The notes below the pieces were generated by a model. That model had not been told where the DNA came from. It was given only the letters and a program-made list of their open reading frames with translations, and searched no databases. The position numbers and the translations under genes were made by a program. Below are positions 5,448 through 12,492 of a DNA stretch of 12,492 bases, piece by piece (position 1 is the stretch's first letter; each line of letters opens with the position of its first letter). This stretch comes from Chromatiales bacterium (GTDB taxonomy: Bacteria; Pseudomonadota; Gammaproteobacteria; UBA6429; Thiohalophilaceae), in contig JALUTJ010000454.1 in assembly GCA_027057985.1 (NCBI GenBank), positions 1 through 12,492 of the forward strand, written 5' to 3'.

Positions 5448-6161
5448 ATGAAAAAGTATCTATTGTATTTTATAGCCTGCCTTTTTATCAGCAGCCCGTT
5501 ACAGGCTGCTGATGATCCCATGGCAAGTCTGTTCAAGTTTCATTACAAGGTTGCCAGGCAGGGTAATGTTAAATCCATTATGAAGCTTGGCGAGATGTAT
5601 GAAAATGGTACGGGGACCCGCCAGGATCTGGACAAGGCGCTGGAAATGTTCAAAAAGGCCCAGGCACTGGGACATGCTGACGCGGCAAAAGCGATTAAGC
5701 GGGTTGAGAAAAAGAAAGCACTTGGCCCCCGCCTACAGGAAATAGAACGCAGGAAAAAAGCCGCAGCTGAAGCAGCAAAGCGTAAGGCCGAACAGGAACG
5801 GCTACGGCGCGAAAAAGAGGCAAAGGCGAAAGCAGCAAGGGACAAAGCACGTAAAGCGGCCGAGGCGAAAAGAAAGGCGGAACAGGAACGCCTGCGCCGA
5901 CAACGTGAACTTGCTGCAAAGAAAGCGGCAAAGGAAAATGCGCGTAAGGCTGCTGAGGCAGCAAAACGAAAAGCCGAGCAGGAGCGTTTACGTAAACAAC
6001 GTGAACAGCTAGCAAAGCAAAAGTCTGCTCAGCATAAAAAATCAGTGAAACCGGCAGAAAAGGCAAAAAGCGATGAAGAATCATCCCACGGTTTCGTTGC
6101 CGATCCATGTGAGACTCCGGCAGGACGTTTTATGTCTTCCTGCAAGAAAAGAGGAAAGTAA
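5448..6161 (+). CDS. Exported Sel1-repeat protein with TolA-like Lys/Ala/Glu/Arg coiled coil
   Basis: A 237-residue exported protein. Residues 1-20 form a signal peptide (MKKYLLYFIACLFISSPLQA). Residues about 28-85 hold a Sel1-like repeat (GNVKSIMKLGEMYENGTGTRQDLDKALEMF). Residues about 95-195 are a highly charged helix rich in Ala, Lys, Glu and Arg, in which KRKAEQERLR occurs three times (111, 141, 173). The tail contains C221 and C232, which could form a disulphide in the periplasm. The layout resembles the central rod of TolA, but there is no membrane anchor after the signal sequence and no TolA C-terminal domain was recognised. GGAAGG lies upstream at 5432-5437. It probably spans or scaffolds the periplasm together with its neighbours; function unknown. 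Confidence 0.72.
   Translation: MKKYLLYFIACLFISSPLQAADDPMASLFKFHYKVARQGNVKSIMKLGEMYENGTGTRQDLDKALEMFKKAQALGHADAAKAIKRVEKKKALGPRLQEIERRKKAAAEAAKRKAEQERLRREKEAKAKAARDKARKAAEAKRKAEQERLRRQRELAAKKAAKENARKAAEAAKRKAEQERLRKQREQLAKQKSAQHKKSVKPAEKAKSDEESSHGFVADPCETPAGRFMSSCKKRGK
5778..5993 (+). repeat. Three in-frame copies of a KRKAEQERLR-coding unit
   Basis: The decapeptide KRKAEQERLR is encoded at about 5778, 5868 and 5964, spaced 90 and 96 bp apart, each followed by an Ala/Lys-rich linker. Codons differ between copies, so the protein repeat is conserved more than the DNA. This fits an old internal duplication in a coiled-coil rod. Confidence 0.75.
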
Positions 6162-6165
6162 GTTG

Positions 6166-7149
6166 ATGAAAGTTTTTACAGCACTGGTGGTGTTGCTTAT
6201 TGGTTCTTCACCGTTGCTTGCTGATGAATCATTTAGCCAGTTCAAGCTGGATTTGATGCTGGCAAAGCGTGGTGATGCCGGTGCACAGTTCTATGTTGCC
6301 ATAGGATATGAAGAAGGCCGTGGTGTGCAAAAGAATATGGTCAAAGCGGTAGAGTGGTATAAAAAAGCCGCTAATAACAAGCATAATGGTGCGCAATACC
6401 GGCTGGGTCAGCTTTATGAAAAAGGCATCGGCGTCAGTAAAAGCATGGCCATGGCAAAAAAGTGGTACCGGCTTGCTGCCGATAATGGCAGTCGCCTGGC
6501 GAAAAAACGTCTGCGTCAGATGAGTTCGGTCAGTACAGCTGCACATCACAAGGCCAGCCTGCAAAAGCAGCAGGAACAGGCTGCCCGTGCCGAAGAACAG
6601 GCAAGAAAGCAACAACAGTTAAAACAACAGCAACGTAAGCAGGCGCTGGCGAAAAAAGCACGAGAAGAAAAAGCGCGTGCTGCAAAAGCCCGACAGGCAG
6701 CGCTTAATAAACCGAAGGCTACCGCACAAAAGACTGCGGCCAAAGGTGTTTATATTCCTGGCCTGATTAACGTGGTTTTGAAAAATAGCTGGAAAAGAAA
6801 CAATCGTCCGGCGGGACTGTTTCCATCTCCTGTCAATAGCTGTCTAAAGGCCGGTGAAGAAATTGTCTGTTTTTCCAAAGAACAACATCGTGTAGTGGCG
6901 GGTAAACAGCTGACCTTTACCTCAAAAACCCGTATCGGTAACTTTAACAGGAAAGGCTTTACTGTTAAGTATCTCTATAACGTTCAGGAAATAGCGCCAG
7001 CCTCATCACGCGGGTCGTCACGTGATCCTTTTGGGCTGCGTCCGCAGCAGGGCTGGCAGGAACCGGAGCAAAGCATGCAATGCCAGGCGCTGAGCCGAAG
7101 CAAGCTGCGTTGTCAGCGTAATGGAACCAGTTTTATTTACAGTAGATAA
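6166..7149 (+). CDS. Exported Sel1-repeat protein with coiled coil and unrecognised C-terminal domain
   Basis: A 327-residue exported protein. Residues 1-19 form a signal peptide (MKVFTALVVLLIGSSPLLA). Two Sel1 repeats follow, about 36-71 (GDAGAQFYVAIGYEEGRGV) and 72-107 (HNGAQYRLGQLYEKGIGV). Residues about 128-185 are a Gln/Lys/Ala-rich coiled coil. Residues about 193-327 form a separate domain I do not recognise, with two cysteine pairs, C226/C235 and C306/C316, likely disulphides. The start at 6166 is chosen because GAGGAAAG (6151-6158) is 8 bases upstream and the signal peptide begins there; the open frame reaches back to 6073 inside the previous gene. It begins 4 bp after that gene and shares its Sel1 plus coil design, so the two probably arose by duplication or act together. 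Confidence 0.72.
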   Translation: MKVFTALVVLLIGSSPLLADESFSQFKLDLMLAKRGDAGAQFYVAIGYEEGRGVQKNMVKAVEWYKKAANNKHNGAQYRLGQLYEKGIGVSKSMAMAKKWYRLAADNGSRLAKKRLRQMSSVSTAAHHKASLQKQQEQAARAEEQARKQQQLKQQQRKQALAKKAREEKARAAKARQAALNKPKATAQKTAAKGVYIPGLINVVLKNSWKRNNRPAGLFPSPVNSCLKAGEEIVCFSKEQHRVVAGKQLTFTSKTRIGNFNRKGFTVKYLYNVQEIAPASSRGSSRDPFGLRPQQGWQEPEQSMQCQALSRSKLRCQRNGTSFIYSR

Positions 7150-7167
7150 TCCAGGCTTTTATTCTGG

Positions 7168-7195
7168 CGATAAGATCAGATTGATGATCTTATCG
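7168..7195. other. Strong perfect hairpin without T-tract after the Sel1 operon
   Basis: CGATAAGATCA (7168-7178) and TGATCTTATCG (7185-7195) form a perfect 11-bp stem around a 6-base loop, and pairing extends three more positions with one G-U. No run of T follows on either strand, so it is not a standard intrinsic terminator. It could be an mRNA 3'-end stabiliser, an RNase site or a protein-binding palindrome. Confidence 0.6.
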
Positions 7196-7428
7196 TCAAA
7201 TATAGCTCACTTCTCCCATTCTCCTGCCTCATCACTATTAGTTCAATTGCGGGTTGATTAAATGGCCTGCAGTGAGGTATAAAAACATCTTCAGATGGAA
7301 GACAATATAAGTTTTTGATTTAAAAGTATAATTTTTTAAAAACTGGATATTGATTCCAATACTCACTAATACCTGGCGATAATATTTGTTACATTTTGTA
7401 ATTAATCACACTCAGTACTCGATTGTGA
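7196..7428. other. AT-rich intergenic region upstream of the hybrid kinase
   Basis: No coding frame is supported on either strand. It contains TCTTC/GAAGA arms around AGATG, an AGTTTTT/AAAAACT inverted repeat, and a second copy of CTGGCGATAA (7373-7382) that also occurs at 7164-7173. None is a recognised element. The composition is clearly more AT-rich than the flanking genes, as expected for a promoter region. Confidence 0.4.
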
Positions 7429-7437
7429 TGGTATAAA
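7429..7437 (+). promoter_or_regulatory. Candidate extended -10 promoter for the hybrid kinase
   Basis: TGGTATAAA (TG, one base, TATAAA) is an extended -10 element. No convincing -35 is seen 17 bp upstream, which extended -10 promoters tolerate. The predicted start near 7444 lies just before the first kinase ATG at 7460. Confidence 0.45.
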
Positions 7438-7459
7438 ATGGCATCTATTTCACTGCAGA

Positions 7460-9982
7460 ATGAAAGATTACCGTTGCCGGATACCTATAATGAGAACAAA
7501 ATCAGAGCATCACGAAGATCGAAGGATAAGTTATATCTGGGGAGGAATTCTCGCTGGACTGATCCTGTTTTCCGGTATCTATGTTTACCTGGTGATGGAA
7601 AAACAGGCAAAACTCAACCTGAGTAAAAGTCTGCAAGCCCAGCTAGAAAATAAGGCTTACCTCTTCAGTAATGCAATCACCCAGGGGCAGGGCATAAACA
7701 GTTTCGATGCCATTGAGCTGCGTCACCCCCTTTTCGAGGCCATGGAGTTGAGTAATCATTCCGAAGCAACCGAAGTGGCATATTCAGTACGGTCATTACA
7801 GAAAATTGCCCAGGCCTATATTCAGAAAAATTTTCGCGCGATTTCTATTTATAATGCGAAGGATAAAAAACTGGTCAGTGCAGGCCAGTTTTCAGCAAAA
7901 CCACAGCTGCGTGTTGCCCTGGACAAGAATAGTTCAAGTTTCCTGTTATGGGAGGGGCAGTTTGTCCTCTACAGTAGCAACAGGATTTATAGTCATAATC
8001 AGTACCTCGGTAAGGTGATAACTGAAAAAGTTATGCCACTGCTTACCCGGGCCTTTAACGATGTTGAGGCAATTGGTAAAACTGGTGAGTTTGCAATCTG
8101 TAAATCACTCCCCCAACCAAATGATATGCAGTGTTTTTTAAACGGCTTTAACGGCAAAAAGTTTTTCACTCACCAGAAACGGATTATCAAAGGGAAGTCT
8201 CTACCCATGGATTACGCCTTGAAAGGTAAACAGGGGCTGATTTTCGCGCGTGATTATCGCAAGGAAGATGTGGTAGCGGCCTATGCACCCGTCGGGATAC
8301 CAGGCATGGGGATGGTTATAAAGATTGATCAGAATGAACTCTATCACCCAATCACTAATAACCTGAAATATATCATTTCAATGCTGGCTGCCACGGTTTT
8401 TATTGGTATTCTTTTAATGCGCCTGCTGGTGACACCGCTTGTTAGAAACCTGGTTAAATCGGAAAAGGATGCAAAAGCAGCCAATATCGATTTAGAAGAG
8501 AGTCGCCAGCGATACCGTCTGGTTCTGGATAATTCACCTTACTGTATTCATGAAATCGATGCTGATGGTTGTTTAAATTCGATGAACCCAACCGGGTTAA
8601 AAATGCTGGGTTATGATTCTGAAAACAAGATCAGGGGACAACGATATCTTGATAGTGTCTCAAAAGCCGACAGACCACGTATCGCGCAGCTACTGGAAGA
8701 AGCACTACAGGGCAAAGCGTCACATTTTGAGTTTAAAGGTGCCAATGGACGAATTTATCAATCTTCTTTTATTCCTATCTCGGACAAGGAATCTGGCTCG
8801 TTGCGGTTAATGGGCTGGACCCAGGATATAACTGAAAGCCGAAATAATGAAGAAAAGTTGCGACTGTCTCAGAAAATGGATGCTCTGGGCAAGCTTACTG
8901 GTGGTATTGCGCATGACTATAATAACCTTTTGGCCATTATCCTGGGTTTTTCAGAGCTGTTAAAAGATCAGTTAGCCGATAAGCCAGAATTAAGTGAGTA
9001 TATTGAACAGATATTTAACGCTGCCGATAGAGGCTCCCGGCTAACCAGCAAGTTGTTATCATTTTCAAGACATAAACCAGCAGATACCGAGATTATCAAT
9101 ATCAACAACCTGCTACTTGAAGATAAAAACATGCTGGAAAAAACCCTGACGGTTCGAATCAATCTGGTTTTTGACCTCACGGAAGATTTATGGGCGATAA
9201 AAGTTGATAGTGCTTCACTGGAGGATGCCATTCTTAACCTGAGTATCAATGCCATGCATGCCATGGAGCAGGGTGGTGAGCTGGTCTTTAAAACTGAGAA
9301 TAAAACTCTCTCGGCTGAGGCAGCGGCAGAACAGGGTGTGGTGGAAGGTGACTATGTCATGTTATGCCTGACCGATACCGGCACAGGTATGGACAGGGAA
9401 ACACTGGAACGAATATTCGAGCCTTTTTATTCTACAAAAGGCGAAAAGGGTACAGGGCTTGGTCTGAGCCAGGTCTATGGCTTTGTCAAAAGTCACCAGG
9501 GTTTTATTAATGTGACATCAGAGCCGGGTAAAGGAACCTGTGTTTGTCTGAATTTTCCTCGTAACTATGAGATAGAGGGGAGTGTCGTTGTTACATCCGA
9601 AAACGGGGAAGTAGAATTTACTGGTTCTGAAACAATCCTGGTCGTCGATGATGAACCTTCTTTGCTGACTATGTCGGCTAATATTCTGGGTTTACAGGGT
9701 TACCGCGTTCTTACTGCAGGCTATGGTGAAGAGGCTCTGGCCATACTGGAAAAAGAACATGTGGACTTATTATTATCGGATATCATTATGCCGGGTATGG
9801 ATGGCTATGAGCTCACTGCACGAGTATCGGAGCTTTATCCGACAATAAAAATACTGCTGATGAGCGGCTATTCTGATCTGAAAAGGAAAGTAAACCAGCA
9901 ATTACATGATAATATTATCAGGAAGCCCTTTTCGGTAGATAGTTTGTTAAAACAAATTCGTCTATTGCTGGATGCAGCCTGA
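7460..9982 (+). CDS. Membrane-bound hybrid sensor histidine kinase (Cache-like sensor, PAS, HisKA, HATPase, receiver)
   Basis: An 840-residue inner-membrane kinase. Membrane segments at about 26-46 and 303-323 enclose a periplasmic sensor of about 255 residues with GKTGEFAICKS and AYAPVGIPGMGMVIKID, typical of double-Cache-like sensors. A PAS domain follows (about 350-460, ending GWTQDITES), then HisKA with the phospho-acceptor H485 (GGIAHDYNN), an ATPase domain with N-box INAMHAM (596-602), DTGTGMD (639-645) and GTGLGLS (664-670), and a receiver domain at about 724-836 with D774 and K822 (RKPF). No HPt domain and no separate response regulator are adjacent, so the output partner is unknown. 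Start is uncertain: ATG 7460 lacks a ribosome site, while ATG 7490 has a GGA eight bases upstream and would remove only ten residues. The ligand is unknown. Confidence 0.88.
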   Translation: MKDYRCRIPIMRTKSEHHEDRRISYIWGGILAGLILFSGIYVYLVMEKQAKLNLSKSLQAQLENKAYLFSNAITQGQGINSFDAIELRHPLFEAMELSNHSEATEVAYSVRSLQKIAQAYIQKNFRAISIYNAKDKKLVSAGQFSAKPQLRVALDKNSSSFLLWEGQFVLYSSNRIYSHNQYLGKVITEKVMPLLTRAFNDVEAIGKTGEFAICKSLPQPNDMQCFLNGFNGKKFFTHQKRIIKGKSLPMDYALKGKQGLIFARDYRKEDVVAAYAPVGIPGMGMVIKIDQNELYHPITNNLKYIISMLAATVFIGILLMRLLVTPLVRNLVKSEKDAKAANIDLEESRQRYRLVLDNSPYCIHEIDADGCLNSMNPTGLKMLGYDSENKIRGQRYLDSVSKADRPRIAQLLEEALQGKASHFEFKGANGRIYQSSFIPISDKESGSLRLMGWTQDITESRNNEEKLRLSQKMDALGKLTGGIAHDYNNLLAIILGFSELLKDQLADKPELSEYIEQIFNAADRGSRLTSKLLSFSRHKPADTEIININNLLLEDKNMLEKTLTVRINLVFDLTEDLWAIKVDSASLEDAILNLSINAMHAMEQGGELVFKTENKTLSAEAAAEQGVVEGDYVMLCLTDTGTGMDRETLERIFEPFYSTKGEKGTGLGLSQVYGFVKSHQGFINVTSEPGKGTCVCLNFPRNYEIEGSVVVTSENGEVEFTGSETILVVDDEPSLLTMSANILGLQGYRVLTAGYGEEALAILEKEHVDLLLSDIIMPGMDGYELTARVSELYPTIKILLMSGYSDLKRKVNQQLHDNIIRKPFSVDSLLKQIRLLLDAA

Positions 9983-10093
9983 TTCCTGATATCCTTGCAA
10001 GCAGCTACCACCACACCTGTCATACATAAATCATGTTATATCATTTTCTAGCTGAAACCTTTATTAGGTTGATTTGAGTTGAAGTTTTTAAAA
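9983..10093. other. Convergent intergenic region between the kinase and phoR
   Basis: The two genes end towards each other here. The only structure is a weak hairpin, AACCT (10056-10060) and AGGTT (10066-10070), usable in principle from both sides but without a T-run. No strong terminator is seen. Confidence 0.4.
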
Positions 10094-11380
10094 TCAGGTG
10101 GCCAGGCGTTGCGCAGGGAAATAGCAGCTGAAAGTTGAACCCTTACCCAGTATACTTTTTATTTGCAGGCGTCCATCGTGGCGCTCAACCGCGTATTTGG
10201 CAATGGCCAGACCGAGTCCGGTACCACCGGTTTCACGGGAACGATCGGCATCGGCACGATAGAATCTTTCAGTAAGGTGAGGAAGATGCCTGGCAGCAAT
10301 ACCAGGGCCATCATCCTTGACCGAGAAAACAGCTTCGTTGCCCATCTTTTTCCACTCGATGTCGATATGCCCTTTTTCCGGGGTATAACGCACCGCATTG
10401 TTGATCAGGTTGGAAAACAGGCTGTGGAGTTCTTCATTATTACCACGAATTCTCAGTTCTTTATCGGCTACCAGGGTAATGGTTTGCTGTTTCTTGTTCC
10501 CTGCAATTTCAGCATTTTCTTTCAACGAGGTTAATAGTGCGGTTACATCGATAATTTTATTGTGTTTAACTGGCTTTGTTTCCATTTTCGACAGTGCCAG
10601 CAGGTCGGTAACCAGGCTTTGCATACGCTGAGTTTGCTGAAACATGTTTTCTATTGCGCGTTTGAACATGGCTTCATCTTCTGGCGGATTCTCCATGAGC
10701 ATTTCCAGATAGCCTGCCACCACGGTAAGTGGCGAACGCATTTCATGCGAGACGTTAGATACGAAATTACTGCGCATTTCTTCGAGTTTAGCTATATGGC
10801 TCACATCACGACAGAAAATCATTTTTTGCTTGTAACCAAAAGGGATGATTTGCATGACAATAGTTTTTTCACTGTTAGCGGGTGCCGGCAGGGTAATGGT
10901 TTTACTGAAGTTATTTTTATTGAGGTAAAGCTGAAAGTCGGGATGGCGAATCAGGTTGCCAATTTTCTGGCCGCTATCCTGTGGATAATTGATACCAAGC
11001 AGGTTGCTGGCAACGGGGTTGATCCATTCGATTTCATTTTCGGGTGTAAGGATAACAACGCCATCCGGCAGGGCTTCGGCAGCATTTTTAAAGCGGGACA
11101 GGGTGGTGGAAAGCAGTTTTTTCTGGCGTGACTTCTGTTTTTCCAGCAGGTGCAACTCGTTAAAAATTTCACCCCAGTAACCATTGGCATCGGGTAAATC
11201 TGTCTTTTGTTCTACCAGCCAGTCCTGCAGTTTAAACAGGTTACGTAGCATAAAAATAATATAGGTGAAAAGGGCCAGGGAAACAGCCAGCAGGGTCTGG
11301 TTTATCAGGGCACCAGCGAGGGCGCTGGCCGCGATAATGCCAAGTAATATAGCAACTTCATATTTTTGCTGGGGTAACAT
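10094..11380 (-). CDS. phoR: PhoR phosphate-regulon sensor histidine kinase
   Basis: A 428-residue inner-membrane kinase of normal PhoR size. Two closely spaced membrane helices (about 9-25 and 27-46) leave almost no periplasmic loop, as in E. coli PhoR, which senses phosphate through the Pst system and PhoU rather than directly. A charged linker leads to a PAS domain (about 95-195, with ALPDGVVILTPENEIEWIN), then HisKA with H212 (VSHEMRSPLTV) and HATPase with N-box NLINNAVRY (324-332), DDGPGIA (356-362) and GTGLGLA (386-392). It follows phoB by 9 bp with no clear Shine-Dalgarno, so translation is probably coupled to phoB. It should phosphorylate PhoB under phosphate limitation. Confidence 0.93.
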   Translation of the reverse strand: MLPQQKYEVAILLGIIAASALAGALINQTLLAVSLALFTYIIFMLRNLFKLQDWLVEQKTDLPDANGYWGEIFNELHLLEKQKSRQKKLLSTTLSRFKNAAEALPDGVVILTPENEIEWINPVASNLLGINYPQDSGQKIGNLIRHPDFQLYLNKNNFSKTITLPAPANSEKTIVMQIIPFGYKQKMIFCRDVSHIAKLEEMRSNFVSNVSHEMRSPLTVVAGYLEMLMENPPEDEAMFKRAIENMFQQTQRMQSLVTDLLALSKMETKPVKHNKIIDVTALLTSLKENAEIAGNKKQQTITLVADKELRIRGNNEELHSLFSNLINNAVRYTPEKGHIDIEWKKMGNEAVFSVKDDGPGIAARHLPHLTERFYRADADRSRETGGTGLGLAIAKYAVERHDGRLQIKSILGKGSTFSCYFPAQRLAT

Positions 11381-11389
11381 TAATCGGTT

Positions 11390-12082
11390 CTATTTATTGG
11401 ATAATCGGTATCCGGCTCCACGTACAGTTTGTATCATATTCTGTTGGCCGGACTTTTCCAATGCTTTTCTTAGCCGACGAATGTGAACATCCACGGTACG
11501 TTCCTCGACATAGACATTTTCACCCCAGACATTGTTCAGTACCTGTTCACGACTAAAGACCCGATCCGGATTTTCCATGAAAAATCGCAGTAATTTGAAC
11601 TCGGTTGGCCCAAGATCGATAATCTGGCCATTGCCTTCAACCCGGTGCGAGCCGGTATCGAGTACCAGGTTGTCCACACGCAGGGTATCGCTGGCTTTTT
11701 CCGGGTTGCTGCGCCGTAATAGCGCCTTGATGCGGGCGAGTAATTCCCGAGGTGAAAAAGGCTTGGTCAGGTAATCATCGGCGCCGCTTTCGAGTCCACG
11801 AATAATATGGTCTTCCTCGGTTTTCGCGGTGAGCATTATAATGGGGATATTACTGGTTTCTGGTATGCGTCGCAGTTTGCGGGCAAAATCGATACCACTG
11901 ACTCCGGGCATCATCCAGTCCAGCAGGATCAGCTGGGGCGGGTTTTCGCGGATCAGTGCTTCTGCCTTATGTGCATCGCTGGCTTCAACAAACTGGTACA
12001 TTTCCTGCGCCAGAGCCATGCAGATCATGTCACGGATGGCCTGTTCATCATCGACAACGAGTATATAGTCATTTTTTATCAT
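11390..12082 (-). CDS. phoB: PhoB phosphate-regulon response regulator
   Basis: A 230-residue OmpR/PhoB-type regulator matching PhoB in length and motifs. The receiver domain (1-120) has the acidic pair D11-D12, the phospho-acceptor D55 (LLDWMMPG), T85 and K107 (KPFSPREL). The winged-helix DNA-binding domain (about 133-229) contains GPTEFKLLRFFMENPDRVFSREQ and the recognition helix region VEERTVDVHIRRLRKAL, both highly characteristic of PhoB. It activates genes with Pho boxes when phosphorylated by PhoR. The start at 12082 gives a normal PhoB N-terminus; no good ribosome site precedes it and the predicted leader is very short. A Pho-box-like site lies 22 bp upstream, consistent with autoregulation. 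Confidence 0.95.
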   Translation of the reverse strand: MIKNDYILVVDDEQAIRDMICMALAQEMYQFVEASDAHKAEALIRENPPQLILLDWMMPGVSGIDFARKLRRIPETSNIPIIMLTAKTEEDHIIRGLESGADDYLTKPFSPRELLARIKALLRRSNPEKASDTLRVDNLVLDTGSHRVEGNGQIIDLGPTEFKLLRFFMENPDRVFSREQVLNNVWGENVYVEERTVDVHIRRLRKALEKSGQQNMIQTVRGAGYRLSNK

Positions 12083-12128
12083 ACTGTCATTAAAACAGAA
12101 TTATATTACATATATGTGACAGTATAAT
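12078..12128. repeat. 12-bp inverted repeat bracketing the phoB/TudS divergent promoter
   Basis: ATCATACTGTCA (12078-12089) and TGACAGTATAAT (12117-12128) are reverse complements at 11 of 12 positions, separated by 27 bp. The left arm covers the phoB start codon. The right arm ends in TATAAT, a perfect -10 hexamer for the rightward gene. It could be a shared operator. Confidence 0.6.
12089..12122 (-). promoter_or_regulatory. Pho-box-like promoter of phoBR
   Basis: On the minus strand CTGTCAC-ATAT-ATGTAAT (plus-strand 12105-12122) matches the two 7-bp direct repeats (CTGTCAT, 4-bp spacer, CTGTCAT) of the PhoB box at six of seven and four or five of seven positions. Ten bases further lies TTTAAT (12089-12094), a 5/6 match to a -10 at the distance normal for PhoB-dependent promoters. 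The start would fall at or next to the phoB ATG, so a leaderless or near-leaderless message is possible; an overlapping TATAAT at 12100-12105 is an alternative. Confidence 0.6.
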
Positions 12129-12163
12129 ACAATAACAGGCAATGAAAGAAATAGAAGAACAGT

Positions 12164-12492
12164 ATGGCTAAACCAAAAATCGCCGTCAGTCAGTGCCTGC
12201 TTGGGGACAGGGTGCGTTATGATGGCAGAAATTCCTATGTATATAGTATCGCCCGGGAACTGGCTGACCTTTATTCTCTGGTACCGGTTTGCCCGGAAAC
12301 AGGTATCGGCCTGGCTGTACCACGTCCGCCAATACAGCTGGTGGATAAGGATGGGGACATCAGAGTCTTACAGGTGGATAATCCAGCGAAGGATTACACC
12401 GAAGCGCTGCAACGGTTTGCAGCAGCCTTTTTACAGCGTGAGCCAGATATCTGTGGCTATATTTTTAAATCATCTTCCCCCAGTTGCGGTAT
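12164..12492 (+). CDS. DUF523/TudS-type protein, 3' truncated by the window
   Basis: The first 109 residues of a protein opening KIAVSQCLLGDRVRYDG, the signature of DUF523. Characterised members (TudS) are [4Fe-4S] enzymes that remove sulphur from thiouracil-type compounds; the cluster is held by three conserved cysteines. C11 (SQCLLG), C43 (PVCPE) and C108 (SSSPSCG) are in the expected places, and C97 is extra. The C-terminal part, which in some relatives is a DUF1722 domain, lies outside the window. It is divergent from phoB, with an AGAAGAA purine stretch before the ATG and TATAAT at 12123-12128 as a likely -10. Cellular substrate unknown; the link to phosphate control is only positional. 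Confidence 0.82.
   Translation, partial: MAKPKIAVSQCLLGDRVRYDGRNSYVYSIARELADLYSLVPVCPETGIGLAVPRPPIQLVDKDGDIRVLQVDNPAKDYTEALQRFAAAFLQREPDICGYIFKSSSPSCG

Noticed and set aside
5695..6108. Minus-strand open frame (137 codons) opposite the coiled-coil repeats
   Set aside because: The Lys/Ala/Glu-rich repeat codons lack stops on the opposite strand, which creates an open frame by composition. No start signal supports it.
10017..10034. CTGTCAT-ACAT-AAATCAT as a Pho box
   Set aside because: One half-site is perfect, but the site lies between two converging gene ends with no promoter or gene start downstream in either direction.
10562..11131. Long open frame (189 codons) on the plus strand inside phoR
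   Set aside because: It is antisense to a clear PhoR kinase with all motifs intact; its product has no recognisable features.

Overview
The window looks like part of the chromosome of a Gram-negative proteobacterium, most likely a non-enteric gammaproteobacterium. The reasons are the PhoB/PhoR pair, a perfect CRP-type site, an outer-membrane porin ending in Phe, MerT/MerP and CueR/ZntR-like MerR proteins, and Shine-Dalgarno starts. Species cannot be named from the sequence. No rRNA, tRNA, CRISPR array, transposase or IS end was seen.

Region 1 (about 1-3424) is a metal and thiol-redox island built from two divergent operons. The minus-strand operon runs merT, merP, then a cysteine-rich CopZ-N-like protein. 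The plus-strand operon runs a small glutaredoxin/thioredoxin, a tandem CcdA/DsbD-type membrane protein, and a MerR-family regulator. The 90-bp gap between the start codons holds two back-to-back promoters, each with the over-long spacer (20 and 19 bp) and central dyad typical of MerR-activated promoters. The two dyads differ: one is mer-like, the other zntA-like. There is no merA in the window. The simplest reading is one regulator switching on metal import/chaperoning one way and a thiol-electron relay the other way. An intrinsic terminator at 3581-3607 closes this block.

Region 2 (about 3608-7149) is a tight plus-strand set of four exported proteins: an outer-membrane beta-barrel, a half-size PstS-like periplasmic protein, a Sel1/TolA-like lysine-alanine-rich coiled-coil protein, and a second Sel1 protein with an unrecognised C-terminal domain. 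The gaps are 4 to 21 bp and each gene has its own ribosome binding site. A perfect CRP-type palindrome lies upstream of the porin. This set is the best candidate for an undescribed envelope system.

Region 3 (7150-9982) is an AT-rich intergenic stretch with a strong hairpin but no T-tract, followed by a large membrane-bound hybrid sensor kinase (periplasmic sensor, PAS, HisKA, HATPase, receiver) with no separate response regulator beside it.

Region 4 (9983-12492) has phoB-phoR on the minus strand behind a Pho-box-like promoter. Divergent from it is the start of a DUF523/TudS-type gene, cut by the window end. Having phoBR next to a PstS-like protein and a porin suggests, but does not show, that region 2 serves phosphate or another oxyanion.
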